Source: Treponema sp.
Lineage (GTDB): Bacteria > Spirochaetota > Spirochaetia > Treponematales > Treponemataceae
DNA: 56,770 nt
Assembly (NCBI GenBank): GCA_017551545.1
Contig: JAFZLJ010000092.1
Location: forward strand, 1-56,770
Direction of reading: 5' to 3'
Shown: positions 35,955-45,370 of the stretch, in pieces
How the letters are laid out: every line of letters begins with the position of its first letter
Position numbering within the stretch: the first letter of the stretch is position 1
Program-made: the position numbers and the translations under genes
The notes under the pieces: model-generated
The model's input: only the letters and a program-made list of their open reading frames with translations
Told to the model about the DNA's origin: nothing
Databases searched by the model: none

Positions 35955-37070
35955 TTATTCAAAGCAGATAAGAACTAGCGATTGATTCAGGTTGTTATAC
36001 ATAATCTGTTCACCGTAGCCCGAAACTCCAATATATTTTCCAAGAGTTGTTGTAAGTCTTTCTGTAAAATCAATAAACCGATTTTCTTTTTGTAAAAGTG
36101 TAGTGCGCGAAAGGCAATGAACTGCAATAGAAAAAGAAGGATCAGGAAGCAGCTTTTTCATGTGTTTTTGTGTTTCGTCCCATACACTGTCAAAATGATC
36201 AATTTCCAAAAGCATTACACGAGTCATATTATAAAGGCGTGTATAATAAACAATAGAATCATCTGGTTTGATTTCCTTTGCTTCTGAAATAAGAATGTTT
36301 TCACCTTCGATTCGGCCTATTGGATTTATTTTAAGAGTCTGTAAAAGATCTTCTTTTTTTACATTAAGCAGATGACTTAAAACCTGGGCTGCTGGTTTAT
36401 TATCAAATTCATAAACACGCTGCTGTTCACAATCAACATCTGTAATACGAAGCTGGTGTGAAGTAGGGCGGAAAAGATTTTCGCGGTATAACTGAACTTT
36501 TCCCTGAAGATTATGAATGAAAATAAATGCACAGGTTTCTACATAAATATCACCATTCAAGGCAACAGCAGAAGTTTTTTCGTCTATATTGCTGCCGGCA
36601 GTTGAACCTGCAACTTTGATTCCAGTTCCCTGGAGGATTTCTTCAAATGTATCAAGCACAAGCTCTTCGCAGCGGAAGCCTGATGTTGTAAATTCAAGAC
36701 AGCAGGTATTGTCTGTAGATGTAAGTGATTTTAATGCCTCGCGGATATGCTGGCTGTAATTTTTTGGATGTCGCGAAACTTCATAAATAAGATTTGATGA
36801 ACATTCAACCCCGTTGTATATAGCCATAGCAGAAAGCCCTTTTTCACTGTAGCCTTCTGTCGAAAAATTAATACATGTTGAGCATCCTATTGAAGTTGCT
36901 TCGGGGAACTGTTCTTTAAGCTGCTTTGCGTAATACCACAAATCTTCATAATCAGAAAAAAAGATAATGATTTTTGGTGAGGAATTCTGAGATGATAGTT
37001 TCTGGTAACAAACCTCAAAGTCATCTTCTTTGACGCCTGTACCACTTAATGCGAGTAAGCAGCGTTCCAT
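35955..37070 (-). CDS. FIST-domain sensory protein
   Basis: This 371-aa protein has FIST_N (about 30-225) and FIST_C (about 225-365) features: PEATSIGCSTCINFSTEGY, IKVAGSTAGSNID, VALNGDIYVETCAFIFIH and the end KYIGVSGYGEQIMYNNL...ALVLICFE-like. FIST domains are proposed to sense small ligands such as amino acids. It has no output domain and is followed after 20 bp by the hydrogenase-GGDEF-EAL protein, its likely partner. A TATAAT lies nine bases before its ATG with no Shine-Dalgarno. Confidence 0.85.
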   Translation of the reverse strand: MERCLLALSGTGVKEDDFEVCYQKLSSQNSSPKIIIFFSDYEDLWYYAKQLKEQFPEATSIGCSTCINFSTEGYSEKGLSAMAIYNGVECSSNLIYEVSRHPKNYSQHIREALKSLTSTDNTCCLEFTTSGFRCEELVLDTFEEILQGTGIKVAGSTAGSNIDEKTSAVALNGDIYVETCAFIFIHNLQGKVQLYRENLFRPTSHQLRITDVDCEQQRVYEFDNKPAAQVLSHLLNVKKEDLLQTLKINPIGRIEGENILISEAKEIKPDDSIVYYTRLYNMTRVMLLEIDHFDSVWDETQKHMKKLLPDPSFSIAVHCLSRTTLLQKENRFIDFTERLTTTLGKYIGVSGYGEQIMYNNLNQSLVLICFE

Positions 37071-37122
37071 AATATATTTATTATATCACGGAAATTTGTA
37101 AAAAAAAAGTTTTTTTTATTTA

Positions 37123-37197
37123 TGGATTGCCACGTCGCTGCGCTCCTCGCAATGACGAACGACATAACCGTCATTGCGAGCGAAGCGTGGCAATCCA
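37123..37197. repeat. Inverted pair of GGATTGCCACG-family repeats
   Basis: Two facing copies (TGGATTGCCACG...CAATGACG and CGTCATTGCGAGC...GGCAATCCA) separated by a short spacer lie between the FIST gene promoter and the end of the acyl-CoA synthetase gene. Confidence 0.85.
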
Positions 37198-37207
37198 GAG
37201 TTTATGA

Positions 37208-38854
37208 TTAGTCTTCAACCTTCAATACTTCGCGTCTGTATTTTGTTCCAATTTCTGTTAATTTGAACTTCTGAATCTTGCCGGAACCAGTCATCGGGAA
37301 CTCATCCATGAACATTACGAGCTGCGGCCACTTGAACTTAGAAAGCTTGTCGCGGCAGAACTCGATTACGTCCTGTTCTGTAAGTGTTTTTCCTTCGTGA
37401 AGAATGATAAAAGCTCCTGTAATTTCACCGTAGCGTTCAGATTTAACTGCTGCTACCTGAATATCTTTAATTTCAGGCATCTGTGCCAGGAACTCTTCTA
37501 TTTCTTTAGGGTAGATGTTTTCACCACCACGAATAATCATATCTTTAATGCGGCCTGTGATGCGGTAGTTGCCGTTTTCGTCTTTTACACCAAGGTCTCC
37601 GGAATGAAGGTAGCCGTTTTTGTCGATTGTTTCTGCAGTAGCTTCAGGCATCTTGTAGTAGCCCTTCATAACGTTCCAGCCCTTACAGCACATTTCACCC
37701 TGAACTCCAACAGGACATTCCTTTCCTGTTTCCGGGTCGAGTACCTTTACGTCAATTCCTTCAAATGCATCGCCTACAGTTGTTGCCTTTACTTCTACAG
37801 AATCATCCCAGTGGCTTTGAGTCATACCAGGACTAGATTCAGTCAAACCGTATACAGAAGTAATTTCAGGCATATGCATTTTGTCAATTACAGTCTTCAT
37901 AAGCTCAACAGGAACAGCAGAACCAGCCATAATACCTGTACGGAGACTCGACATATCAAACATGCTGAACATTGGATGATTAAGCTCTGCAATGAACATT
38001 GTAGGAACACCGTAAAGCGAAGTACACTTTTCCTTTTGAATAGAAGCAAGTGCTACAAGTGGATCAAAGCTTTCGAGCAGAACATGAGTTCCACCATGAG
38101 TAAGCACTGCCATTACACCAAGTACAATACCAAAACAGTGGAAAAGCGGAACAAGCAGACAAAGGCGGTCATTTTCTGTATAGCGCATTCGTTCGCCAAT
38201 AATCCATCCGTCGTTGATGATATTGTGGCTCGAAAGCATAACACCCTTAGGGAACCCAGTTGTACCGGAAGTATACTGCATGTTTACAACATCATGCTGA
38301 CTAACCTGACTTTCAATATCATGAATAATTTCAATATCAACATGCTGACCGAGCAAAAGAAGTTCTGGCGTAGAGTAAAGACCACGGAACTTTTCAGGAC
38401 CCATAAATACAACATTTTTCAGGCATGGGAAGCGCTTAGACTTAAGACAGCCGCGTTCATATTCATCAATTTCAGGAACAAGCTCTTTAATCATTGCAAC
38501 ATAATTTGAATCTTTAATACCGTCGCAAAGACAAAGGGTAGTCAAATCGGCCTGTTTTACAAGATATTCAAGCTCGTGTGATTTATAAGAAGTATTAACA
38601 GTAACAGCAACAGCACCAAGTCGGGCACACGCAAACATATAAGTAAGCCAGTCAGGAACATTTGTAGCCCAGATTCCTACATTGTCGCCTTTGCGTACAC
38701 CAATAGCATAAAGACCGCATGCAAGATCATCTACGCGCTTGTCAAACTGAGCATAAGTAAAGCGCAGGTCACGGTCTGCATAAACCATAAATTCGTGTTC
38801 GGGATTATTTTTAGTTTTTTCTCTTAACAGTTGCGATAAGGTTAATTCTATCAT
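37208..38854 (-). CDS. AMP-binding acyl-CoA synthetase (FadD/AcsA-like)
   Basis: This 548-aa enzyme activates a carboxylic acid to its acyl-CoA with ATP. The AMP-binding motif [14 protein letters not shown] lies at about 190, [10 protein letters not shown] at about 325, GYLHSGDLG at about 405, [16 protein letters not shown] at about 425, and the catalytic lysine in GSGKIQKF near 525. No signal peptide is present. The start is ATG 38854; the upstream TTG at 38890 has no support. Substrate length is unknown. It may act with the Vor/Kor complex and XRE-cupin regulator upstream, which often accompany such synthetases. Confidence 0.9.
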   Translation of the reverse strand: MIELTLSQLLREKTKNNPEHEFMVYADRDLRFTYAQFDKRVDDLACGLYAIGVRKGDNVGIWATNVPDWLTYMFACARLGAVAVTVNTSYKSHELEYLVKQADLTTLCLCDGIKDSNYVAMIKELVPEIDEYERGCLKSKRFPCLKNVVFMGPEKFRGLYSTPELLLLGQHVDIEIIHDIESQVSQHDVVNMQYTSGTTGFPKGVMLSSHNIINDGWIIGERMRYTENDRLCLLVPLFHCFGIVLGVMAVLTHGGTHVLLESFDPLVALASIQKEKCTSLYGVPTMFIAELNHPMFSMFDMSSLRTGIMAGSAVPVELMKTVIDKMHMPEITSVYGLTESSPGMTQSHWDDSVEVKATTVGDAFEGIDVKVLDPETGKECPVGVQGEMCCKGWNVMKGYYKMPEATAETIDKNGYLHSGDLGVKDENGNYRITGRIKDMIIRGGENIYPKEIEEFLAQMPEIKDIQVAAVKSERYGEITGAFIILHEGKTLTEQDVIEFCRDKLSKFKWPQLVMFMDEFPMTGSGKIQKFKLTEIGTKYRREVLKVED

Positions 38855-38950
38855 ATAATAGATTTTAGATAAAAATTGAGAGAATTTCAATAGAATTCTT
38901 TAATATTTATTAAGAAATTTAATATTATTAAAGACTTATAGGAGATTTTT

Positions 38951-40168
38951 GTGGCATATTCTAGTATTGCTATTCTCGCGCTGCTCGTACATCTGATTAT
39001 AAATCATGATGTATTAATAAAAAAAGACAAAAATTACTCTAAATATTTAAATAATTCATACAGACTGTTTTTATACAGCGTTATGCTAAATTATATAATG
39101 GATGCATTATGGGGCATTCTTTACGACGCAAAGCTTGTAATACTTGTTTATATTGACACTTTCTTTTATTTTGCCGCAATGACTCTTGCCGTTTTCTTTT
39201 GGACACGATACGTAATTGAGTATCTTCATGAAAGCAATATTTTTATAAACCTGCTTTCCTTGTTCGGCTGGTCTTATCTTATTCTTGACAGTATTTCTCT
39301 TATAGTTAATTTCTTTTATCCTGTTAAGTATTATTTTGATCCTGATGGAACGTATCATGCATGTATAACAAGATATTTTGCACTGGGTGTTCAGATTTTT
39401 ATGTTCTTTATTACTTCAATTTATGTTTTTGTTTATGCATTAAAATATAAAGGAAAAGAAAAACTTCGTCGCAGAACTATTGGTGGTTTTGGAGTAGTAA
39501 TGACATTCTTTGTTCTGGGACAATATTTTTCTCCACTTTTACCATTATATTCAATCGGATATCTTTTAGGAACAACTCTTATTCACACCTTCGTACTTGA
39601 AGCCGAAAAAGAAGATTACCGTCGTGAGCTTGAAGAGCATATTTCAAGAGAAAAAGAACAGAAAAAAGAACTTGGTTCTACAAGAAAGCTTGCTTATACA
39701 GATGCCCTTACAGGTATAAAAAATAAACGTGCCTTTACAGAAGCTCAGGAAGAAATGCAGCAGTCTTTAACTGCAGGGCTTGTTGATGAATTAGGAATTA
39801 TTGTCTGCGATTTGAACAGCCTTAAAGATGTAAATGATAATCAGGGTCATGAATCTGGTGATAATTATATTAAGCAGGCTTCCAAACTGATTTGTAATGT
39901 ATTTAAGCATAGTCCTGTTTATAGAATTGGCGGTGATGAATTTGTTGTTCTGCTTCACGGTGAAGATTTTAAAAACAGAGAAACACTATTGAATGATTTT
40001 GATAAGATGATGTATGAAAATATAATCAAAGATGATTTAGTAATTTCTACAGGCCTTGATATTTATTCAAAAGAAAAAGGTGATACCTTCCAGACAGTTT
40101 TTGAACGTGCAGATAAAAAAATGTATGCACGTAAAAAGCTTCTTAAAGATATGAAAGAAAAATTATAA
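38951..40168 (+). CDS. Membrane-bound diguanylate cyclase (GGDEF)
   Basis: This 405-aa protein has about seven N-terminal membrane helices (about 1-220), a short coil, and a C-terminal GGDEF domain (about 245-400). The active-site motif RIGGDEFVVL is intact, with DALTGIKNKRAF and DLNSLKDVNDNQGHESGD before it. No RxxD inhibitory site is visible at the usual place. It should make c-di-GMP, opposing the EAL protein encoded nearby. The start is GTG with AGGAG upstream. The next gene follows after 17 bp. Confidence 0.92.
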   Translation: MAYSSIAILALLVHLIINHDVLIKKDKNYSKYLNNSYRLFLYSVMLNYIMDALWGILYDAKLVILVYIDTFFYFAAMTLAVFFWTRYVIEYLHESNIFINLLSLFGWSYLILDSISLIVNFFYPVKYYFDPDGTYHACITRYFALGVQIFMFFITSIYVFVYALKYKGKEKLRRRTIGGFGVVMTFFVLGQYFSPLLPLYSIGYLLGTTLIHTFVLEAEKEDYRRELEEHISREKEQKKELGSTRKLAYTDALTGIKNKRAFTEAQEEMQQSLTAGLVDELGIIVCDLNSLKDVNDNQGHESGDNYIKQASKLICNVFKHSPVYRIGGDEFVVLLHGEDFKNRETLLNDFDKMMYENIIKDDLVISTGLDIYSKEKGDTFQTVFERADKKMYARKKLLKDMKEKL

Positions 40169-40185
40169 AAAAAGAGGTATAAAAA

Positions 40186-40854
40186 ATGTTTAAATTCTGG
40201 GGAGACGGCTCTGAACTTTCAAAGGAGCTAGTTCGCAGCATTGCTGTAAGAAGTACAGAAAATTTCAACTGGACTTTTATTTTTATTCTTGCCGTAGTTT
40301 TCTACGTTTACTGGACAGAAATTCACAAAAAGAATTTCGAAGCAGTTTTTGCAGGCCTTGCACTTTATGGAGTTCACTGGCTTTATGAAATCTGTAATGC
40401 AATTATTGGGCATGTGTTCGGTTATCCGCTCTGGTCTGTAAGTAATGAATCTACAACTTTTATTCTTTTGATTGGTGTTTGCTGGGAGCTTTCTATGATG
40501 TTCTCACTGGCAGGAATTATTTCTTTTAAAATGATGCCTCAGGATCGCACAAAGCGATATTTTGCAAAGAATGGACGTAAAGGTGTGAGCTGTAAGCTTG
40601 TTGTTGCATTAGAAATGGCTCTGTTGTTTGCATTGTTTGAATCTTTCCTTGCAGGAACTTCAAATCATTCGTTTATATGGGTTTATAAGTGGTGGGGTGT
40701 TGTACCGGTATTTATTACAACTTATGTACCGTTCTTCCTTGCAAGTAATTATGTTCCTGATATGGCACCAGCTGCCCGCAAAAAGTTTTTGATTATTGAA
40801 TGGGCTGCAGTTGCAGTACTACTTGCTGTTTTGATTCCTTGTGGAGTGATTTAA
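40186..40854 (+). CDS. Multi-pass membrane protein of unknown function
   Basis: This 222-aa protein has about six predicted membrane helices (roughly 27-45, 50-70, 85-112, 140-158, 163-183 and 197-218). There is a conserved-looking ALYGVHWLYEICNAI segment and a NHSFIWVYKWWG segment. No family or catalytic motif is recognised. It is probably co-transcribed with the diguanylate cyclase. AGAGG lies upstream. Confidence 0.75.
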   Translation: MFKFWGDGSELSKELVRSIAVRSTENFNWTFIFILAVVFYVYWTEIHKKNFEAVFAGLALYGVHWLYEICNAIIGHVFGYPLWSVSNESTTFILLIGVCWELSMMFSLAGIISFKMMPQDRTKRYFAKNGRKGVSCKLVVALEMALLFALFESFLAGTSNHSFIWVYKWWGVVPVFITTYVPFFLASNYVPDMAPAARKKFLIIEWAAVAVLLAVLIPCGVI

Positions 40855-40860
40855 AAAAAA

Positions 40861-40959
40861 GATTCCCCGATCAAGTCGGGGAATGACAATGTCATTGCGA
40901 GGAGCGTAGCGACGTGGCAATCTACAATTATGGATTGCTTCGCTTCGCTCGCAATGACG
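40861..40959. repeat. Three adjacent palindromic repeats of two families
   Basis: GATTCCCCGATCAAGTCGGGG (40861-40881) is followed by GTCATTGCGAGGAGC...GGCAATCTA and by TGGATTGCTTCGC...CAATGACG. They fill the gap between two convergent genes and may serve as the transcription end for both. Confidence 0.85.
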
Positions 40960-40964
40960 TGTGA

Positions 40965-42602
40965 TTAAAGAGTAGCACCAGGTATCTCTTTTTCAAATTC
41001 CTTGTTGCCGTGTGTGTAGCGTGGAAGAACCTTTGGAGAAACTGCATCGCCTTCAATCTTGGCTGCTGCGCGTTCTTTTTCAAAGTCCTTTACGTGCTGA
41101 AGGCTGAGTTTATCGCTGAGCTTGATATCCTTAAACATCTTACCGGCTTCAATTCCAGCTTCGCGTCCGAATACTACTACGTCGAGCAAAGAGTTACCCA
41201 TCAAGCGGTTTGTTCCGTGAACACCACCAGATGCTTCTCCGGCTACGAGCAGGTTAGCAACGTTTGTATGACATGTCTTGTCAATTTCAACACCACCATT
41301 CTGATAGTGCAATGTCGGGTAAACAAGAATTGGTTCCTTGCGGATATCGATTCCGTACTTGATGAACATGTTGTACATAGCAGGAATTGACTTAAGGATT
41401 GTTCCTTCTCCGTGAATCATTTCGATCATTGGAGTGTCGAGCCATACAGCATCTTGTACGTCGTTTTTAACACCACGGCCTTCACGAACTTCGCGGATAA
41501 TACCAGAAGCGTTTACGTCGCGTGTTTCAAGCGGGTGAATATAAACTTCACCATCTTTGTTTATAAGTTTTGCTCCAAGTGAGCGAACCTTTTCTGTTAC
41601 GAGCTTTCCAAGAATCTGTGTAGGGTAAGCAGCTCCAGTCGGGTGATACTGCAATGAATCCTGGTAAAGAAGCTTTGCACCGGCACGATAAGCCATTACA
41701 AGACCGTCGGCTGTAGCACCATAGTGGTTAGAAGTAGGGAATCCCTGATAGTGCATACGTCCAGCACCACCAGTTGCAATGATTACAACTTTTGCCTTTG
41801 CAATGCGGATTTCACCTGTTTCAATATTGAGCAATACTGCACCACAAGCTTCGCCCTTGTCGTTCTTAATAATTTCGATAGCAGCTGTAAAGTCTACCAC
41901 TGTAATCATATCCTTGCGGTTGAAGGCTTCATCGCGGAGTGTACGCATGATTTCGGCACCTGAGTAGTCCTTACATGCGTGCATACGCTTACGGCTTGTA
42001 CCACCCCCGTGAGTTGTTACCATTGTTCCGTCAGGCATCTTATCAAATTCAACACCAAGATCGTTGAGCCATTTGATTACAGATGGAGCCTTGTTTACAA
42101 GTGTATATACGAGTTCTGGTTTTCCGTCAAAGTGACCGCCACCAAAAGCATCAAGATAGTGCTGAGCAGGTGAGTCGTTTGGCTTATCTGCAGCCTGAAT
42201 ACCACCTTCAGCCATCATTGTGTTAGCGTCACCAACACGAAGCTTTGTTACGAGGAGTACTTTTGCACCGGCTTCGCTTGCCATAATAGCAGCAGAAGTT
42301 CCGGCACCACCACCACCAATTACAAGTACGTCTGATTCATAATCTATGTGGTTAAGGTCAATTTTTTCTGGTTCAAGGCGTGGCTTTGCCTGAAGCATTT
42401 CTGCCAATTCAATAGGAGCTTTCTGTCCCTTGTTAGGACCAATTTTAAGTTCAGTAAACTGTTCCTTAATGCGGTCCGGATGAAACTTCAAAAGCAGGTC
42501 GTCTTTCTGTTCAGCGGTAAGACGAGCATGTTCAAATTTAAGATTTTCTTCGCGTTTTTCAGCTACGATTTTCGCAGCATCGTCAAGGTAATTTCCGTAC
42601 AT
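40965..42602 (-). CDS. frdA: Fumarate reductase flavoprotein subunit
   Basis: This 545-aa FAD enzyme reduces fumarate to succinate. The dinucleotide site VLVIGGGGAGTSAAIMASE is at about residue 88. Active-site segments are MMAEGGIQAA, THGGGTSRKRMHACKD (about 205) and HGEGTILKSI. The C-terminal end holds EASGGVHGTNRLMGNSLLDVVVFG. I use ATG 42602, which has AAGGAG 8 bases ahead, rather than 42626. An N-terminal extension of about 80 residues precedes the FAD site. No membrane anchor gene is near, so the enzyme is probably soluble and works with the Fe-S protein encoded just upstream. Confidence 0.88.
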   Translation of the reverse strand: MYGNYLDDAAKIVAEKREENLKFEHARLTAEQKDDLLLKFHPDRIKEQFTELKIGPNKGQKAPIELAEMLQAKPRLEPEKIDLNHIDYESDVLVIGGGGAGTSAAIMASEAGAKVLLVTKLRVGDANTMMAEGGIQAADKPNDSPAQHYLDAFGGGHFDGKPELVYTLVNKAPSVIKWLNDLGVEFDKMPDGTMVTTHGGGTSRKRMHACKDYSGAEIMRTLRDEAFNRKDMITVVDFTAAIEIIKNDKGEACGAVLLNIETGEIRIAKAKVVIIATGGAGRMHYQGFPTSNHYGATADGLVMAYRAGAKLLYQDSLQYHPTGAAYPTQILGKLVTEKVRSLGAKLINKDGEVYIHPLETRDVNASGIIREVREGRGVKNDVQDAVWLDTPMIEMIHGEGTILKSIPAMYNMFIKYGIDIRKEPILVYPTLHYQNGGVEIDKTCHTNVANLLVAGEASGGVHGTNRLMGNSLLDVVVFGREAGIEAGKMFKDIKLSDKLSLQHVKDFEKERAAAKIEGDAVSPKVLPRYTHGNKEFEKEIPGATL

Positions 42603-42615
42603 ATTCGTCTTCTCC

Positions 42616-43305
42616 TTACTTCTCAATGTCTCTGTTGTTGTAGAGGTTTTTGATTTCGTCCTTGTTACCGGTAGACATTTCTACAAACTTCTTGATTGCT
42701 TCTTCGCATGCGCCTGAATCAATTTCGGCAACACGATCAAGAAGGTGCTGAGCCTGTGGCTGCAAGTATTTACCGTTGATACGGCGTGCAAGTTCTGCAA
42801 CCTGTGGGTGACTGATTCCTGCAGGACAGCGTGATGAACAGCATCCGCACATTACACAGTCAAATGAAAGGTCTGCACACTTTTCAAAGTCTCCGCGCTG
42901 AGCATATGCAATATACTGCATTGTCTGAAGACTCTGTGGGCAAGCACGTGTACAAGCGTTACAGCCTACACAAGAATAGATTTCTGGGTAAAGCTGCATC
43001 ATAATCTGCTGCTCTGGTTTTACCTTATTAATATCGTAAATCTGTTTTACGAGTGGGAAGAATGGAAGGGTAGCGATATACATATCGTTTTCAACCTTCT
43101 TTGAACAGGCCAGACAAGTCTGCAGCTGGTTCTGTCCCTTAATTCTATAAATTGTAGCACAAGCACCACAGAAGCCGTTACGACATCCGCAACCGCGCTT
43201 GAGCTGATAGCCGGCATATTCCATTGCGTTCATAATGGTGAGCTCAGCCGGAACATCATATTTTTTACCAAAAATGTAAATTGTTGCCATTTCTTTTTCA
43301 GCCAT
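42616..43305 (-). CDS. frdB: Fumarate reductase iron-sulfur subunit (soluble, TfrB/HdrC-like)
   Basis: This 229-aa protein has a plant-type 2Fe-2S domain (CGCRNGFCGAC about 40, QTCLAC about 63) followed by two full 4Fe-4S motifs, CVGCNACTRACP (about 110) and CVMCGCCSSRCP (about 150). Quinone-linked SdhB/FrdB normally have a 3Fe-4S motif (CHTIxNC) last; that is absent, so the protein resembles the HdrC-like part of thiol:fumarate reductase. The start is ATG 43305 (MAEKEMATI) with AGAGG ahead. frdA follows after 13 bp. Confidence 0.85.
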   Translation of the reverse strand: MAEKEMATIYIFGKKYDVPAELTIMNAMEYAGYQLKRGCGCRNGFCGACATIYRIKGQNQLQTCLACSKKVENDMYIATLPFFPLVKQIYDINKVKPEQQIMMQLYPEIYSCVGCNACTRACPQSLQTMQYIAYAQRGDFEKCADLSFDCVMCGCCSSRCPAGISHPQVAELARRINGKYLQPQAQHLLDRVAEIDSGACEEAIKKFVEMSTGNKDEIKNLYNNRDIEK

Positions 43306-43412
43306 ATTTGCCTCTATATATACTATAATATTTATAAAATTATATATCATTTCAAGAAAATAGTGAATACAAAATTAATATAAAACACTCAAATCAATAA
43401 CAATTATAATAT

Positions 43413-43452
43413 AAAAAAAAAAGAGGCCGTAGACACATTACTACGACCTCTT
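43413..43452 (-). terminator. Terminator of the sugar ABC transporter operon
   Basis: On the minus strand, AAGAGG(T)CGTAG pairs with CTACG(G)CCTCTT across an 8-nt loop and is followed by a run of eight or more T (43420-43413). It lies between the last permease gene and frdB. Confidence 0.85.
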
Positions 43453-43510
43453 GATATTAAAAAGAATTTATATGAATCGCTGAACCAGGATAAAAAACTT
43501 AGAAAAGTCT

Positions 43511-44362
43511 TTATCCCTTAATAGCACCTTCCATAAAGCTAGATTGAATCTTTTTGCTTAAGAACACATAAACAATCAAAGTAGGGAATGTTGCAAGAAC
43601 AAGAGCTGCACCAATAGGACCCCAGTTTGTAGTATGCTGACCAGAAAGAGCCTGAATACCAACAGGAAGTGTTCTAAGTGCCTGCTTACTATTAAATGTT
43701 GTAGCAAACATAAGTTCATTCCAGCACTGAAGGAAAGTATAAATTCCGATTGTAGAAACTGATGGTTTCATCAAAGGGAAAATAATTCTGAAGAATATAC
43801 CCCAAACACCGCAACCGTCAATTGTAGCTGCTTCATCCAACTCCATAGGAATATCCTGCATAAAGCCCATGCTTATGAGAATAGCCATAGCAAGAGAGAA
43901 GGCAGAATAAGGAATAATGAGAGCCTGATATGAGTTAAGCATTCCAAGCTTTTTGAGAGTAATGTATACAGGAATAAGAGAAGCATGAATAGGAATAGTA
44001 AGTCCTAACATAAAGAACTTATTCATTAAATGTCGTCCCTTCCAGATAATTCTCTGCATAGCAAAAGAAGCCATAACTGCTGCAATAATAGTGATTACGA
44101 TTGTTGCAAAAGCAATAATGAGACTGTTTATGAAATAAATACCCATCTTACCGGTACGCATAGCAGTTGTATAGTTACTCCACAACCACTTATGAGGAAG
44201 ACCTGCTACGTTTGCACCAAAAATTTCGGCATTATCCTTTAACGAGAAAGTAAACATCCAGTAAATAGGGAAGATATTTATTAAAAGCCAGAATATGAGT
44301 ATTGCATAAATAAAATATTTTAAGTTATTGCCTGTACCCTGTTTATAAACTGTGGATTCCAT
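43511..44362 (-). CDS. Carbohydrate ABC transporter permease (MalG-like)
   Basis: This 283-aa inner-membrane subunit has six predicted helices. The EAA loop that docks the ATPase is visible in ELDEAATIDGCGVWGIFFRIIFPLMKP (split, about 190-215). It is the second of two permeases for a sugar or oligosaccharide importer. No ATPase gene is in the cluster, so a shared ATPase encoded elsewhere (MsmK/UgpC type) is likely. AGGAGG lies ahead of the ATG, and the partner permease ends 2 bp upstream. Confidence 0.93.
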   Translation of the reverse strand: MESTVYKQGTGNNLKYFIYAILIFWLLINIFPIYWMFTFSLKDNAEIFGANVAGLPHKWLWSNYTTAMRTGKMGIYFINSLIIAFATIVITIIAAVMASFAMQRIIWKGRHLMNKFFMLGLTIPIHASLIPVYITLKKLGMLNSYQALIIPYSAFSLAMAILISMGFMQDIPMELDEAATIDGCGVWGIFFRIIFPLMKPSVSTIGIYTFLQCWNELMFATTFNSKQALRTLPVGIQALSGQHTTNWGPIGAALVLATFPTLIVYVFLSKKIQSSFMEGAIKG

Positions 44363-44364
44363 CT

Positions 44365-45279
44365 TTAATCCTCCTTCTTGAATACGGCACTAATAATCAG
44401 AGAGAAGGCAAAACAAAGAATAATCAACATTACTGCTATTGTACTACCCATGCCGTAACGGTTACTTAAGTAAAGCATTTGGAAAAGCCAGGTATTTGGA
44501 ACTTCAACAAGGTGCTGGTGGCTGTTTCCCATAAGAACATATACAAGGTCGAACGTTTTAAGGGAACCTGTAACCGCAAAAATAACACAAATCTTGATAA
44601 TATTTTTGATGTATGGAATTACTATAAATCTATTTACCTGGCCCGGAGTTGCACCGTCAAGCATAGCGGCTTCTCTAAGCTCAAGAGGTACACCTTTAAC
44701 ACCTGCATACATCAAGAGCATATGATAACCTACATATTGCCACAAGGTTGGAGCAAAAACCGCACCAAGCGCAATTTTCTTATTTCCAAGCCAAAGAACA
44801 TCTTTGACATCTCCGGTCCATTTCATAATCTGCTCTTCAATACCAATCTTTCTTAAAAATACATTTAAAAGACCATAGTCCGGGTTGTATATTTTAAGCC
44901 AGAGCTGACCGATTACAACAGTAGAAATCAAAACCGGTGCAAAATAAACAGAAAGAAAAAGTCTTTCTCCCTTAATACCTTTTCCCAAAGCCAAAGCAAA
45001 ACCTAAGGAAATAGGTAACTGTATAAATACTGATAAAGCTGCAAGAAGCAGCGAATTTTTCAACGCTTCAAGGAAGTTTATATCCTTGCTTTTAAAAAGT
45101 TCTATATAATTTGAAAACCCAATAAAAGTTTTGTTTCCAAATCCCTTCCAATCAAAAAAACTGTAATATAGAGACATTATAATAGGAGCAATAAGGATTC
45201 CAATAAAAAGAATCAGAGCTGGAAGTAAAAATGCCGTAATATTTATTGGTTTTAAAAGATTCTCAGCTTTTTTATTCAT
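44365..45279 (-). CDS. Carbohydrate ABC transporter permease (MalF/UgpA-like)
   Basis: This 304-aa inner-membrane protein has six helices. Its EAA loop reads PLELREAAMLDGATPGQVNRFIVIP (split, about 205-230). It forms the channel with the MalG-like partner 2 bp downstream. AAGGAA is the ribosome site. A hairpin terminator just upstream probably lowers its expression relative to the binding protein. Confidence 0.93.
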   Translation of the reverse strand: MNKKAENLLKPINITAFLLPALILFIGILIAPIIMSLYYSFFDWKGFGNKTFIGFSNYIELFKSKDINFLEALKNSLLLAALSVFIQLPISLGFALALGKGIKGERLFLSVYFAPVLISTVVIGQLWLKIYNPDYGLLNVFLRKIGIEEQIMKWTGDVKDVLWLGNKKIALGAVFAPTLWQYVGYHMLLMYAGVKGVPLELREAAMLDGATPGQVNRFIVIPYIKNIIKICVIFAVTGSLKTFDLVYVLMGNSHQHLVEVPNTWLFQMLYLSNRYGMGSTIAVMLIILCFAFSLIISAVFKKED

Positions 45280-45292
45280 AATAATTCCTTTG

Positions 45293-45335
45293 AAAAAAGG
45301 GACCTTTCCTATATATAAAATATGGGAAAGGTCCC
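45293..45335 (-). terminator. Leaky intra-operon terminator after the binding-protein gene
   Basis: On the minus strand, GGGACCTTTCC (45335-45325) pairs with GGAAAGGTCCC (45309-45299), followed by six T (45298-45293), between the solute-binding gene and the permease genes. Such hairpins commonly give high binding protein and lower permease levels by partial readthrough. Confidence 0.8.
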
Positions 45336-45370
45336 CCCGTAAGTTAGTTAGAAAATTTTAAATTTCTAAA

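Noticed and set aside
37397..38509. 370-codon plus-strand frame opposite the acyl-CoA synthetase
   Set aside because: Composition (many Cys, His, Asn and Phe) is typical of an antisense frame, and the minus-strand gene has every family motif.
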